A stretch of DNA of 64,000 nt from Candolleomyces eurysporus (Eukaryota; Basidiomycota; Agaricomycetes; Agaricales; Psathyrellaceae): contig JANBPK010000719.1 in the NCBI GenBank assembly GCA_027579435.1, forward strand, positions 62,001-126,000, in the 5' to 3' direction. Each line of letters starts with the position of its first letter. Position 1 is the first letter of the stretch. The notes under the pieces are model-generated. The model did no database searches, was not told where the DNA came from, and worked only from the letters and a program-made list of their open reading frames with translations. Below, in pieces: positions 24,501 to 35,231 of this stretch. The position numbers and the translations under genes were made by a program.

Positions 24501-25816
24501 TGAAGAGATCGAGAATGGCGAGACTACTAACACACACAACCTAACACCTAACACCCACTCTAAGTCGAGCCGTGTGAGGTAAGAAGTATGTATAAACCTT
24601 TTGTAGTCATGTCGCACTGAAATCGGGGGTGCGAGTATNGGGGGGTAGTGTAGAGTATTAAGAATCAACAAGTTCTCTCTCTTGAGCACACTAGTTCCAA
24701 GTAATCGAGGAGTACTCAATTGTCACACAGTTAACCTGAAAGGTTATATCTTTATAGCTTTTGATCTTTCCTTTACTTAGTATCATGCCGTGCGAGATAA
24801 AAGTCACAAATCCAAGTCAATTGCAAACACAAAGTAAACAAATAAAACAGCAGTAATTCTCTCTGGAAAAACTATGCTAAGAGAGTCCAATATATACTAT
24901 CTGGAGCCACGCAATCACCAGAGCATGGTAAATAGGTGTACATGAGATTTATAAATAAAAAGAGTCCAGGCCCCAGCTAGAGAGAGATAAAGAGATAAAA
25001 AGAGGGTATTGGATACGCCAAGGTGCTGCCACGCCACTCCTGCGCTTGCACCATGACTATTAATAGGTTCTTGTTGCCTTTTTTTTTAGTATGCTGAGTG
25101 GTATGCCAAAGTTGATCGAGGGTGGTCGGTCTATGGTTATTCCAACCGCTGCCTGGGTGTGCCTTTACTCGAGCCACATGAGGAGGAGTCGGACCTCCAT
25201 CAATTGAATAGGTTTATCTTGGCAAGTCCCTTGTGACCGCCCTCTGGGTTATCTCTTTCTGTGAACGACTTTCCTTTCAGAGTACTTTCGAGCTCCTTTC
25301 TCGCGTCGCGCCAGCCATCATGCCATCTGATGTGCCGAAACCTCACCACGCATCTCTTTATATGCTTAGGGACTCGCCCTACTGCTCTAGCACTGAATAT
25401 ACTTGATTAATGTGAGGCCGCTCGAGAGGGTAGGTAACTTTAGTGCCTAGGAAACCACCTCTATTGCTTTAGTAGTGAAATTGAGCCTTTCAGCTGCAGG
25501 GTAGGCTGTTTGATCTGAAGCGGCGCCAACCAGCTGGCTTACTACACCCTAATCTCGGGTATATGGCGGGCATGCCTCTAAGTCGGCGGTCCTCTAGTAG
25601 ACTCCAACTCTTGTGAACCCAAGAGTAGTGTACTCTTTAATTATCCTTTGCACCGCGCGAGTTATCTCAATACCGGAAGGGTTTCGTAACTTAGAGATTA
25701 AATAGACACAACCGTTAATTGAATGATGAACGATATATTCAATAAAAGTGGTATTTATTCACGAAAAAGCAAACACGGTTGTATCAGCGTGCAGCGACAG
25801 CCCACTACAAACAAGT
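24497..25816 (+). mobile_element. Younger, CpG-retaining mobile-element segment
   Basis: This stretch keeps many CG dinucleotides (for example around 25290-25690) inside an otherwise CpG-poor desert. Its left part is repeated in decayed form at 24065-24335, and another part (24770-24960) at 26125-26300. Its right edge carries a 26-bp block at 25791-25816 that recurs at 28232-28257 with one A/G difference at a CpG site. I see no coding region, so it may be a solo terminal repeat or a non-autonomous element. Exact ends and target-site duplication were not determined. Confidence 0.45.
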
Positions 25817-26124
25817 GGAGTCATGGCTGATACATTGCCCAATGCCTGCAAGATGGAATTTCTTTGTAATTCCTGCACAAATCAAGGTGCCACCAGCATC
25901 ACATCAGTTTTTTGGGGGACATGGGACCAAAAGGCACATTTGAGATATGTGGAAGAAAAAATAGACCCATGTTTCATGTCTCTGGCCAATGACTACATAG
26001 AAGTGGAATCTGGGTAAAAGAGAGTCTGTCTGCCAAAATGCAAACACAATGACAAACACAGAATCAGCTGAGCAGTTCTGCAGTGACACCAGAGTATGAC
26101 TTAAGTTATCATTATCTTTCAATT

Positions 26125-26300
26125 CAAAATATCATGCTGCACAAGATAAAAGCAAGTCCAAGCAATAGAGCAATAGATTTCACAATAAAGCAACAAAGCA
26201 AGCAATAATTTGATGATAAACATAAGCAAAAGCGGTCTATTTATACTGTACTAGAGCCACACAAGTTGGACATGTAGCTAATGTATATTATGTGCTGATG
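26125..26300 (+). repeat. Decayed copy of 24770-24960
   Basis: Blocks correspond in order: ATCATGCTGCACAAGATAAAAG against ATCATGCCGTGCGAGATAAAAG (written here in part only), a Cys/Ala-rich-looking CAA-repeat stretch, and TATACTGTACTAGAGCCACAC against TATACTATCTGGAGCCACGC. CG in the left copy is TG or CA here. Confidence 0.5.
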
Positions 26301-26802
26301 TACAGGTAGCAAACTAGGGTGCTCTAGCAACCAAACTATAGAAATAAAACACACACAATACCAGCACACCGACTAGTGTTGCCATAGGTTTGGCCAGGTC
26401 AAGTTGAGTCAGGTTCACTAACTATTGGGCCAGTGGCCCAACCCAACCTATTTCTTATTGACCCAACATGAACCCAACCCATGCTGACCAGGTAATAAAA
26501 ATGAACCCATTGCTGGGTGTCCAAATTGAGTAATTTAATTACATGAATAAGGGATGAGTGAGTTGGTTGCCATTGCCAGCACAGTGCTCAGTGCAGTGCT
26601 CAATGCTACTCCTATGACAACCACTGGGTGGCCAGTTGAAGCCTGTCAGATCATTTGAGCAATGTCCAACCTTGTGGATCAGACACTGTTCAGGCCTGTT
26701 TCACTCAGACCTTTCAATTGTTTGCTCAGATCTTTTGACAGGACCTTAAGGCAGGTCTTTTGATCATAACCAAACAGTGGAACAGAGAGAGAGAGAAACA
26801 AA

Positions 26803-26913
26803 AATTGACCACTGATCAGAAGGCTACCAAACATGTCACAACAGTGATGCCCATGATTGGGCAAGCCTACAAGTGTTTGACAGACCACTTTGGTCCTCCA
26901 TATACCTCTCTAT
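26803..26913 (+). repeat. Left arm of a 111-bp inverted repeat
   Basis: The reverse complement of 28398-28508 matches this segment over 111 bp with 7 mismatches, all transitions. Two of the differences are adjacent TG/CA pairs. A short block TACTTCTAG just beyond the arm is also shared. The arms enclose about 1.48 kb, which includes the SINE-like segment at 27338-27440. Confidence 0.85.
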
Positions 26914-27337
26914 GGTACTTCTAGACTCTCATTCATGATCAGCAACTTGCCTCTTGAGACTGTAGCAGCCTGCCATAGGAAGAAGGAGCAAAGTTTGGAA
27001 TTTGGCGGAGCCTGTAGAATCAGGCAGGATTGGGACATCACCTTCTTCTCACCATTAGGATGTCCTCAAGTGTCAAGAATCTACAAACAGTTGGTCTAAC
27101 TTTGGTGCCCATAGCCTTCCAATCCTGACAGCCTGTCTCCTCCAGGTTACTTGGGTTTGGGGGCCATCACTGTGCATGGCAATTTCCAAGGTCATATTGA
27201 CCTGGTTTCTCTCCCTTGTTCTCCAACCACAGTACTGGCTTGTAGAGGTTCATCATGCATCCAAAGTGAATACAATGTGTTGTAAATCAATGCATGGCTG
27301 TGACAATATCTACCTCACATGGTATCAACCAGGTTCT

Positions 27338-27440
27338 GTTTTTTTTTTATTTCATTATTAACAGAATTAGGAGACGGAGGAGTGAGGATTGAACTTGCAA
27401 CCTCATCAAGACATCTCAACTAGCCAATTAGATTAGTGAG
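27338..27440 (-). repeat. SINE-like element: tRNA-derived head with A-rich tail
   Basis: Read on the minus strand, an A-box-like ATTGGCTAGTTGAGATG (27412-27428) is followed about 25 bases later by a B-box-like AAGTTCAATCC (27386-27396). Some 40 bases further on is an A-rich tail (the + strand shows about ten Ts at 27338-27348). Order and spacing fit a short tRNA-derived SINE transcribed by RNA polymerase III. The B box has CA where the consensus has CG, in line with CpG decay nearby. No anticodon stem can be assigned. Confidence 0.4.
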
Positions 27441-27992
27441 ATCATGTGACCCCATATTGGGAGATTCTTGGCATTGAGGTGTGGTACACAAGTACCCGAG
27501 TTCTATATGACCTTGGAACCAAGGCATTTTGCTGAGGGTACTTGAGGGGGTCACAAAAGGCCAAGACCACATTCCTCCTTGTAACTGGCACAGGGGACAG
27601 CACTGGGCCTACCATCATCCTTGATGGAGCTCCGCAATCCACATTGTAGATCAATTGCCTATTGCCAATTGCTTTGAATCACCACTTTCCTCTCTGCTAA
27701 CAAACAGTGCTAGGAACTGTAAGCATGGGCCCAAGGGTGTCTTTGGCTTTGACTGGTAGATGCTTAGGCTCAATAGGAGAAATGCCTTGGCCCTTGCCAT
27801 GTGCAGCATCAGCCACTTGCCACAGGTTATAAAATTTGAGTGGCATTGGACTTCAGGTCCAAGCTGTCCAATCTGTCCAATTGAAGGCTGGACAAGATGG
27901 ACAATTGTCCAACCTGTTGAAGCATGGCATTGGACTTTGGGTCCAAGCTGTACAATCTGTTCGATTGCCTCTTAGACATGGGCTCTTAGTGT

Positions 27993-28260
27993 AATTCCAA
28001 GGCCTCTAAATGCCTTGGGTACTTGTACCCTGCAGTTTTAAGTGCCAAGAAATACCACCTTGAAGGCCCCATGATTGTGTAACTGTCCTGCTATTTATGT
28101 CTTCAACATAACCTCACCTCCATGGTCACCACGTCTTTACCTGCCCTTTGTTTAGGTCCAGAGAAAAATTATAAAGTACAGATATGACTGAAAGGTTCAT
28201 CTTATACCAGAGGCCTCAGAACATGCCACATGCAGCGACGGCCCACTACAAACAAGTTTA
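27993..28260 (+). repeat. Second copy of the 24362-24500 repeat, plus shared 26-bp block
   Basis: See the partner entry at 24362-24500. This copy also contains the block at 28232-28257, shared with 25791-25816, so it joins parts that are about 1.3 kb apart in the left copy. It was probably a longer element that later suffered deletions. Confidence 0.5.
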
Positions 28261-28397
28261 GCCTCTCCAAGTTGTTCATCAGGAATCTGCCCCTACTAAA
28301 GCCTGTTTTTTTAACACTTCATAATCCACTTTTTTTATTTGGTCATTCTGCATGGATTAACAGGTGGTTTTTTTGACCTACATGAGCTAGAAGTATG

Positions 28398-28508
28398 ATA
28401 GAGAGGTATATGGAGGACCAAGGTGGTCTGTCAAATGCTTGTAGGCTTGCCCAATCATGGGCATCACTGTTGTAATGTGTTTGGTAGCCTTCTGATCAAT
28501 GGTCAATT
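28398..28508 (-). repeat. Right arm of a 111-bp inverted repeat
   Basis: Inverted partner of 26803-26913, about 94 percent identical over 111 bp, with transitions only. No open reading frame spans the arm on either strand. Confidence 0.85.
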
Positions 28509-29214
28509 CCGAGGACTCTATCCTCAGGTACTTGTATGGTGCAGGTACTCAGTGCCAAGAATATGAGCTTATAAGACCCAGTGACTTATATACATAGTGG
28601 GAGTGGGCCGATGCTGCGCATGGCAGTTTGACCAAGGCATTTTTGACTTGCTAGCTATCATTCATTATGGAATTTTCTGACTGCTCAGAGTGCAGAGTTA
28701 ACTTGAATATTATGAAATAAAAATCAATATTGGAAACTAGTGATAAATTGAAGTTGTTTGAAGATGCAGTACAGTAATGAAAGCAGACAGTAGATATACA
28801 GGTGCAAGACTAATCATCTAAGCAGGACCTTGANATGNCAAGGCTCNNGGTTGTATCTAGGCATTACCTTACAATCTNCTGCATGCTCTGCCATGGCTCT
28901 GTTTCAACATACTGACTTCAATTTCTGGTGCAAGAGAAGGGAGTTCATGAGGTTCAGAACAGAGGACACAATGTCTTCAATCTTGAGCATGATCAGTTGC
29001 TGCTAGCCAAGATTAAATGTGGTGTTCCTTCATGTGTTATGTGCCCAAGCAGCATATAGTTCTGTTTGCAAAAAAGTTGGCCAGGACCCAAATTCTCACA
29101 TGAGTGCAATTCTTTGAGCATTTAGCTGGCCTGCAGCTTGTGGCAGGTATACCTCAGCACCCAGAGTTTGGAAGAATGTAATTTTATATTTGTTAGAAAT
29201 CTGTAAATAAGAAA

Positions 29215-29693
29215 AATTGAACAATATATTAATCATAGTACTCCAACCAGTAGGCCTGGTGTGGCATGATGTTCATTCAGAAAGGAGGTATATTAGGTAT
29301 GCAATTGGGTTATGGTAGGCACAGTGCAGCAGCCTGAACACTTGGCAGCATGATTTTAGTCTTTTTGGAAAGCTCCAATTAAGATGATTTCAACAATATA
29401 TAAATCTCCTCCACTCAATGAGGTTGACTTGACAGGCACACATATTGTCATCAGCCAGTGGCATGCACCACAGTTACCTGCTTGTTTCCCTTCACTGAAG
29501 GGGGAGATTTATATATTNGCTCAAATTGTCTCAGTTGCAGCTTTCCAAATAGCCTAGAATTGTGTTGCTATGTGTTCAGGCTGTTGCACTATGTCTGCAG
29601 TTCAACCATTTTCCTAATATACCTGCTTTCTGAAGATGTCATGCTGCACCAGGCCTACTCATTTTAGTAGCATAATTTATATATTATTCAATT
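29215..29693. mobile_element. Fold-back element with arms of about 195 bp
   Basis: The left arm (29215-29411) and right arm (29500-29693) are reverse complements with many shared blocks, for example GTAGGCCTGGTG, GGTATATTAGG, GCCTGAACAC and TTTGGAAAGCT. The loop is about 90 bp. A transcript would form a long hairpin. Identity looks like roughly 75-85 percent by eye. This fits a MITE or fold-back element, or two inverted solo repeats. No target-site duplication was identified. Confidence 0.7.
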
Positions 29694-29728
29694 CACCTGA
29701 TTTAAAACTCTCTAAAGAATCTTAAATC

Positions 29729-30022
29729 ATGCCCCTCCAAGCTCTGGACATTGAGATATGCCTGCCACAAGTCGCAGACCAGCTAAATGCCCAAAATCGC
29801 GCGCATGGGAATTGGCTTTCCATAAATGGCAATCATGCAGTGACAGACGGAAAGAGCCGATGGAAACAAGCGAAAAGATGCACGGCAGTGTCGGTGCCGT
29901 GTGTAAAGGCTTGGCGCAAGGAACTCCAGGGTACAAAGTACCCAAGTCAAAAATGCCTTGTATACATTGCCATGCAGACCAAAATTGCCCCAAGTTTCAT
30001 GTTCTATTGCAAGTGTTCCTAA
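29729..30022 (+). other. CpG-retaining patch inside the desert
   Basis: About 29730-29935 has many CGs (for example AATCGCGCGCATGG near 29797) although both sides have almost none. A 97-codon open frame covers it but has no recognisable domain, and overlapping frames are also open. It could be a recent insertion or a fragment of host gene. Nothing firmer can be said. Confidence 0.3.
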
Positions 30023-32185
30023 AAAAGTAAGCTGCACACCAATTAAAATTTAGAGATTCCAATGTATGTCAATATATTGCACATAACAAAAAAGCATAAT
30101 TACCTTGAGTCAGCCTTTCAGTGCTTCTGTGCGATGTCCAAAAGACAACATTGCAATGGCCAAATAGGAGGTTACACTCAATGCCTACCATTTGATTTAG
30201 CTTCAATTGTGCCAGAATCAAAATTGTCAAATGGCATGCAGCAAAGCAACTCCAGACTATGAAGGTATTATATAAGACAGGTCAACTCATGCCTTACCTT
30301 GTCTCCAAGGGCAGATCTGCAACTCCAGAAAGTTAAATCAAAGCCATGATCATTCCAAGATTGTCTGTTAAATACAACCTGTGGGAAGTGGCTGCTGCTT
30401 TGCATGGCAGTGGTCCAAGGCATTTTGACTCCACTACTATATAAATTTCTTTCAAAGTTTTGGAGGTTAGAGGGAACAGGCAAACGTGAAGCCAGAAAAG
30501 GAGAACGGCAAATGCTGACAGGAAACAGCAGTGCTGCTGTTGGTTCCTGCACATGCCATGCATCCATCTTGGTGCTTGGAAGCTGCATGTATGAACCTGA
30601 GTCAAAATGCCTCGGAACTCACCACCTCTGCGCCCTTTACCACCCTTTTTGCAGCACCCTCTACAACATGGCCTGCCTTCGCACAGGTATCATATCCACC
30701 ACTTTTCCTTATGGTGTTCTTTTGGCCCTTGCCACACATGGTGTCAAATTCAGCTTGGACCATTTTAGCACCCACTTTGCTGCCTCTGGTAAGGAGCACT
30801 CTCCCTCAACCACTTCAAAGCCAAAGATAGATCAAGGCGAACCTCTGGAGAAGGCACATGCAGTGAATGCCATGCATGGCAATTCCCTTGAGAAAATTTG
30901 CATTGTATGTTACCTTCAGCCTTTTCTGAGGCCCAGATGACCTATATTTGGAATAGAAAGCACATTTCTACAAGATTGCTGTTGTTCTAGAGGGCTTCTT
31001 GCATAATGAAGCCTTTAACCTTGCTCATTGTGTGTATACCCCAGCCTATAGTGGACCTACTGAAGTACTAATGCTTAGCTCTAGTGAACCCCCATATAAT
31101 GATCACAACATTCTCAATAAGAAGGGACTCTTTGCAACTTACCCCCTCCAGTCCAACTCTCAAGTTAATGAAAAAGATTCTTGAGCAGAAGAATGGGAAG
31201 TGGGAAAAGATGCCTATCTCCCAAAGAGACAAATATTGCCAGAACCTCCTAGACCCAGTAAGCTTCCCAATTCCCTTTTAGGCTGACTCGGATCACTGAT
31301 GCCACTTCCAAGATTGTTTTTGCAACCATGAAATATGAATGTGTCGTATTGTATCCTAAGTACTGGTTCTTTGGTGGGAGGGGTGAATTAACTGTGTGGT
31401 CTTCTGATTCAGTCCCCACCATTTATACACCAGGTGAGGAAAGGGACCTGTGCAACCACCTTACTCACCAGACTTGCTTTCTTAACTTTTGCTCCCAGTA
31501 CACCCAAACCCTGCAGACACCCTCAATTCATGGCTCATTGTTATCAACGTGCCTATGGTGTTTCAGCACTTTAAAAGAGACATTTTTCAAAGTGGAACCA
31601 ATGGGCCAACACCATGTCAAGATTACAAGGACCTCCTAGAATTGACCCTGAATGTAGGGGATCACTGATACTATCTGCCTCTAATCAACAGGCTTCTTGC
31701 AACCAGTCCTCAGTATTGAATAGTGGTTCCATATGAGGACTTAGAGGATGTGTTGCTGGCTGACAGTGAAAATAAAGTTAAAAACCCTTTGCTCAAAGCT
31801 GAGGTCTTGCCAAATACAGAAGAGAGAAGGGAGAAACACTGAAATCAAGCACAGACATCAAGATGACACAAGTTATTACTGTCTGTAAACAATTGATCTA
31901 CTCATGTGAAATGCAAGGGAACACCACACGGATGATGGAGAGCACAATGCACCACACAAGATGAGTCAATACAGAGGAAACAGAAGCTGGAAGATGTGTG
32001 TTGGCGAAGATCATGATTGGGGGTTGATCACCAAAGCTGATGGGAGGGCGGCTAGCTGGTCAAAGTTAGACAGATATTAACCCCCCATACATCCCAATTG
32101 ACCAAAATGAGAGATGCATGAGTAGGGCTGTAGAGAACAATGCCTGAGACAATGAAGAGAGAAGCCTACTTGTTTGTCACTTCTG

Positions 32186-33242
32186 TCAATGCAATTGGAT
32201 TTGGGTACACACTGTAAAATCAGCCTTGGCAACTTGTTCAACAAAAGAAAGCACCCATTTGGTCATGCAAATGAGGTCCTTGGGCTTCATTGTCTTGTTA
32301 AAATTGTCACAGATTAGTTTAAAGTTGGCCTGGCGGACATCATCCTGCACCTGCAGATGCACATCAAGAAGGACTTTCTTGGGCTGAAAGGCGGGATCAT
32401 TGAAGCTTTGTTTCTTCTGTTTCTTCTTTGATGTTTGCTTGGCATCCGTCTCCTCCTCTGTCTCTCCCTCACCATTCTCATCCATGTTCATATGGTCCCC
32501 CTTGTGCATGCTGCCTCCGACTCTGCTGTCGCTATAGTTTCCTCTGCTTTCACTGCCTTTGCCTCTGCCTCCTCTGCCTCTGCCATTGCTATAGTTTCTT
32601 CTGCTTTTTCTGCCTCTGCCTCTGCCTCCTCTGCCTTTGCTATTGCTGGTGCTATCACTGGCGCTATCACTATAGTTTCCTCCACTTTCACTGCTTCTGC
32701 CTCTTCCTCTATTGTTGCTGATGCTGTCATGGTTTCTGCCTCTGCAGTTGCTGCCTCTGCTGTTGCTGCCTCTGCTGTAGCTGCCACCATTTTTATCTTG
32801 ATCCTCGCCACTTTGTTCACCACCTTTCTTGCCACCCTTCATTTCTTCTTCACCTTGCTCGCTGCCATCCTCTTCCTCACCACCTTTTATTTCCTTGTCA
32901 CCATCCTCACTGCCATAATCTTGCCCCCATCCATTTCCTCATCAGGGTGCCCACCATTGTCCTGTTTGATGTGCCGCCACCATCTTTGCCAGAGTCTTCA
33001 CCACTGGCAGGTTTCTCCAGCTCAACATCCAATTCAGTAAGGGAACTCAGATCAGATTCAGCTATGGGAACTGGAACTGATCCAATGGACCCAGGCACCA
33101 GGTTTGGTTGACGGAAGTACCTATGATTCCCTACCAGCGCCTTGATGAGCTGGGCTTTGGAGGCCTCTTGTATGCTCTTCTTAATTTTTATTGGAAAAGG
33201 AACACCTGGCTGCAAAGCAACCAGCCCACGCAGCGCTTCCAT
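32186..33242 (-). pseudogene. Gly/Ser/Arg-rich repeat protein of unknown function, possibly mobile-element derived
   Basis: A minus-strand open frame of about 110 residues (33242-32907) holds an Asn-His-Arg-Tyr-Phe-Arg-Gln-Pro block and an acidic tail. It then shifts frame near 32930 into a second frame of about 240 residues, which contains Asp/Glu/Gly-rich sequence, a tandem Arg-Gly/Ser-Arg/Asn-Tyr-Ser repeat (about 32510-32790), a Lys-rich block, and a conserved-looking helical C-terminus. An intron or one indel could join the frames. I do not recognise the protein. The repeat is encoded by a minisatellite-like GCC/TCT array, and its reverse strand is falsely open. It sits at the edge of the CpG-poor desert, so decay is likely. 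Confidence 0.4.
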
Positions 33243-33250
33243 CCCAAAAT

Positions 33251-35231
33251 GTTGCCTGACAAAAGTGACAATTAATCAGTGTTCCAACAGATTAGAGTAT
33301 GGCAGATGGTCTGTCGCAAATAATTTGGATGCCTTATAAAGAAAGACGCATCACAAGGCGACACGGATGCATTACAAGCTGCCTTATGATACGCCCCGAG
33401 TTTGATCTGGTATACCGGACGTTGTAATCTCTAAGATGAATGATAACGAAAAGATTAGATATAGGTAGGTCACATGAGGACTTCACATCCTCACAATGAC
33501 AAACAAAGCCTTGTCAGGCGCAGTCAACGCCCACTCTCAAGTCTTGCCTCGCCTTGTTGGCCGCGAGTGCTACTTTGAGCGCCGCCTCTGTCATCCCCAA
33601 CATTGTTTCCAAACGAGACATCTCGTCCACCTTCGTTATCTCCCCGTCCATAACCCCGGATCCTTCGACCAACTTGGAGAGTGAGCTCAACTGGAGTAGT
33701 TGCAATTTCCGATTCATCCTGGCATATGGTAGGCTGACAGACGGCATAGTTTTCATCCGAAGTCTCCTTGACGCCTTTCCTACCGGCGCTCCGATCCATG
33801 TACGTGCTAAGCTCTTCATAGATCCAGCTATTTATTGACTTTCCATTGCTCACCCTTCGATTGTGACATAACATGCGGGCAGTGTCATCGTTTCCGTCAG
33901 TGACGATGGCAAATACACCGTCACGGACAGCGATCACCTCTACCAGCTTCACCGATGAAGAAGTTGCGGCAACTGTTACCGGCTTCGAAGGAACGACTGT
34001 CACCGGTCTCACCGCGTCTCCGACCTACAACATGTCTCGCGCTCTTTGTCGTAGTCTGTATGTGACCTGTTGTCTTGCGTCTGCACCCTGCGAGTAACTC
34101 TAACCAATAGATAGATCCACCTACAGGCGACGACGCTTTCCGACGCCTCACCTTGCCTCACCTGCATCCCGCTTCTCGTAAGTCACTTGACCCTCTGTTC
34201 TTGCACCAGTGCTGATTCTGTCCGAGAGGCCCATGAATCTCCCTAGTAATGTGCAAGGGACGCTGCGGTGAATCCTCGCCGGTACCCCGTCCCTTTGCTC
34301 GTTTTCGTGCTCCAGCATCTGCCCCACCTTTTTCGCGTTGAGCAACACGGCTCAGGTTGTGTCAGAGATCCGCCCTCTCCTACGATTCTCCACCGGACAA
34401 CCGTTTCCCGTTCCCACCGCGTTAGCTGTCAAGCAAAATCTCGGAGGCATGAACCACAGGTCATCGACGTCGACTGGGAGTGGGAAGGAATGGGCTGCAC
34501 CATCGACATTGCGACAGGGTGATATGGCTCTGGAACGGACGAAGAACCCAGCATCGCCATCGACGGTTCGCAAACGCCCCCTCTCCTCTAAACAGCATGG
34601 ATCTGCCATTGTTGGCTGGTACCACGCTTGCCACCTGTCCTGTGTTCCCTAATCTACCCTCTACCCCTCGACGTTGTCCCCGGGCATTGTCGACTTCTAC
34701 CCTATGGCCGTCTCTCACTTGGGACCTGACACGAACGGCAGTTCAGCCAGAGCGCAACGCCAGGGAGAAAGTGGGGTGAGAAATACCATCTCCGCTGCAT
34801 GGGGAATTCTAGCGCGTGAGTCAACTTGCAAACAACCACTCTAACCAGCATCTAACAGTCCTTTGTAGTTCATGGACAGCTGCAGACGTGGCATACAACG
34901 GGAGCAGCGAGGCTCATCGTTCACCTATGAATTGGGTCCCACCTCCCCTGACCGTTGGATGTCCAAACAAGATTGACAATGTACCAGTTTAGTTATCATC
35001 GTTTTAATAGTGCCAGCTTGTATGGATCTTTTAAATACACTCTTCAACCGAATCACCAATGTACGACCCTCTTCTGTCCTCCTAATTCCGAATTGCCATC
35101 GGCAGCGTGGGTAAGAATTGAGCGGAATCGTAACAGATGCGAGCGTTTAGGCTTACGTTGGATGCGCATGTTCATCTTCTCGTTCCTCATAACCACTTTC
35201 GCTCTCACCGGTTGAGAGTTGTCCAAGTGCC
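33251..35231. other. CpG-normal interval with uncertain coding content
   Basis: CpG content returns to normal here. On the + strand, a hydrophobic segment (Cys-Leu-Ala-Leu-Leu-Ala-Ala, near 33545-33570) is followed by Ser/Thr/Pro-rich sequence and plausible short introns near 33680-33735 and 33800-33872. It then continues into another Ser/Thr-rich frame to about 34097. This resembles a secreted protein gene, but no start codon precedes the hydrophobic segment in frame. More open frames at 34268-34780 overlap without a clear winner. No gene is called. Confidence 0.25.

Larger units (their letters stand above)
23244..33250. mobile_element. CpG-depleted repeat desert of decayed mobile DNA
   Basis: About 10 kb with almost no CG dinucleotides over long stretches (for example 26341-26520 and 28700-29700) and no intact gene, bounded by CpG-normal DNA on both sides. 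It contains several pairs of diverged repeats, listed separately. Where copies can be compared, differences are mostly C/T or G/A, frequently CG against TG or CA. CpG-rich patches remain at about 25180-25740 and 29730-29935, suggesting younger insertions or selection. I found no reverse transcriptase, integrase or complete transposase in the interval. Short open frames (for example 30404-30940 and 30999-31639) are not supported as genes. Confidence 0.75.

Noticed and set aside
30404..30940. Plus-strand open frame of 178 residues in the desert
   Set aside because: No domain, overlapping open frames on both strands, and location in decayed repeat DNA.
32435..33040. Plus-strand open frame of about 200 residues, Ala/Ser/Val-rich
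   Set aside because: It is the reverse-strand shadow of the GCC/TCT minisatellite inside the minus-strand repeat protein; the low-complexity content keeps all frames open.
23244..33250. LTR retrotransposon with coding region
   Set aside because: Repeated non-coding segments exist, but I found no gag, reverse transcriptase, RNase H or integrase motifs.
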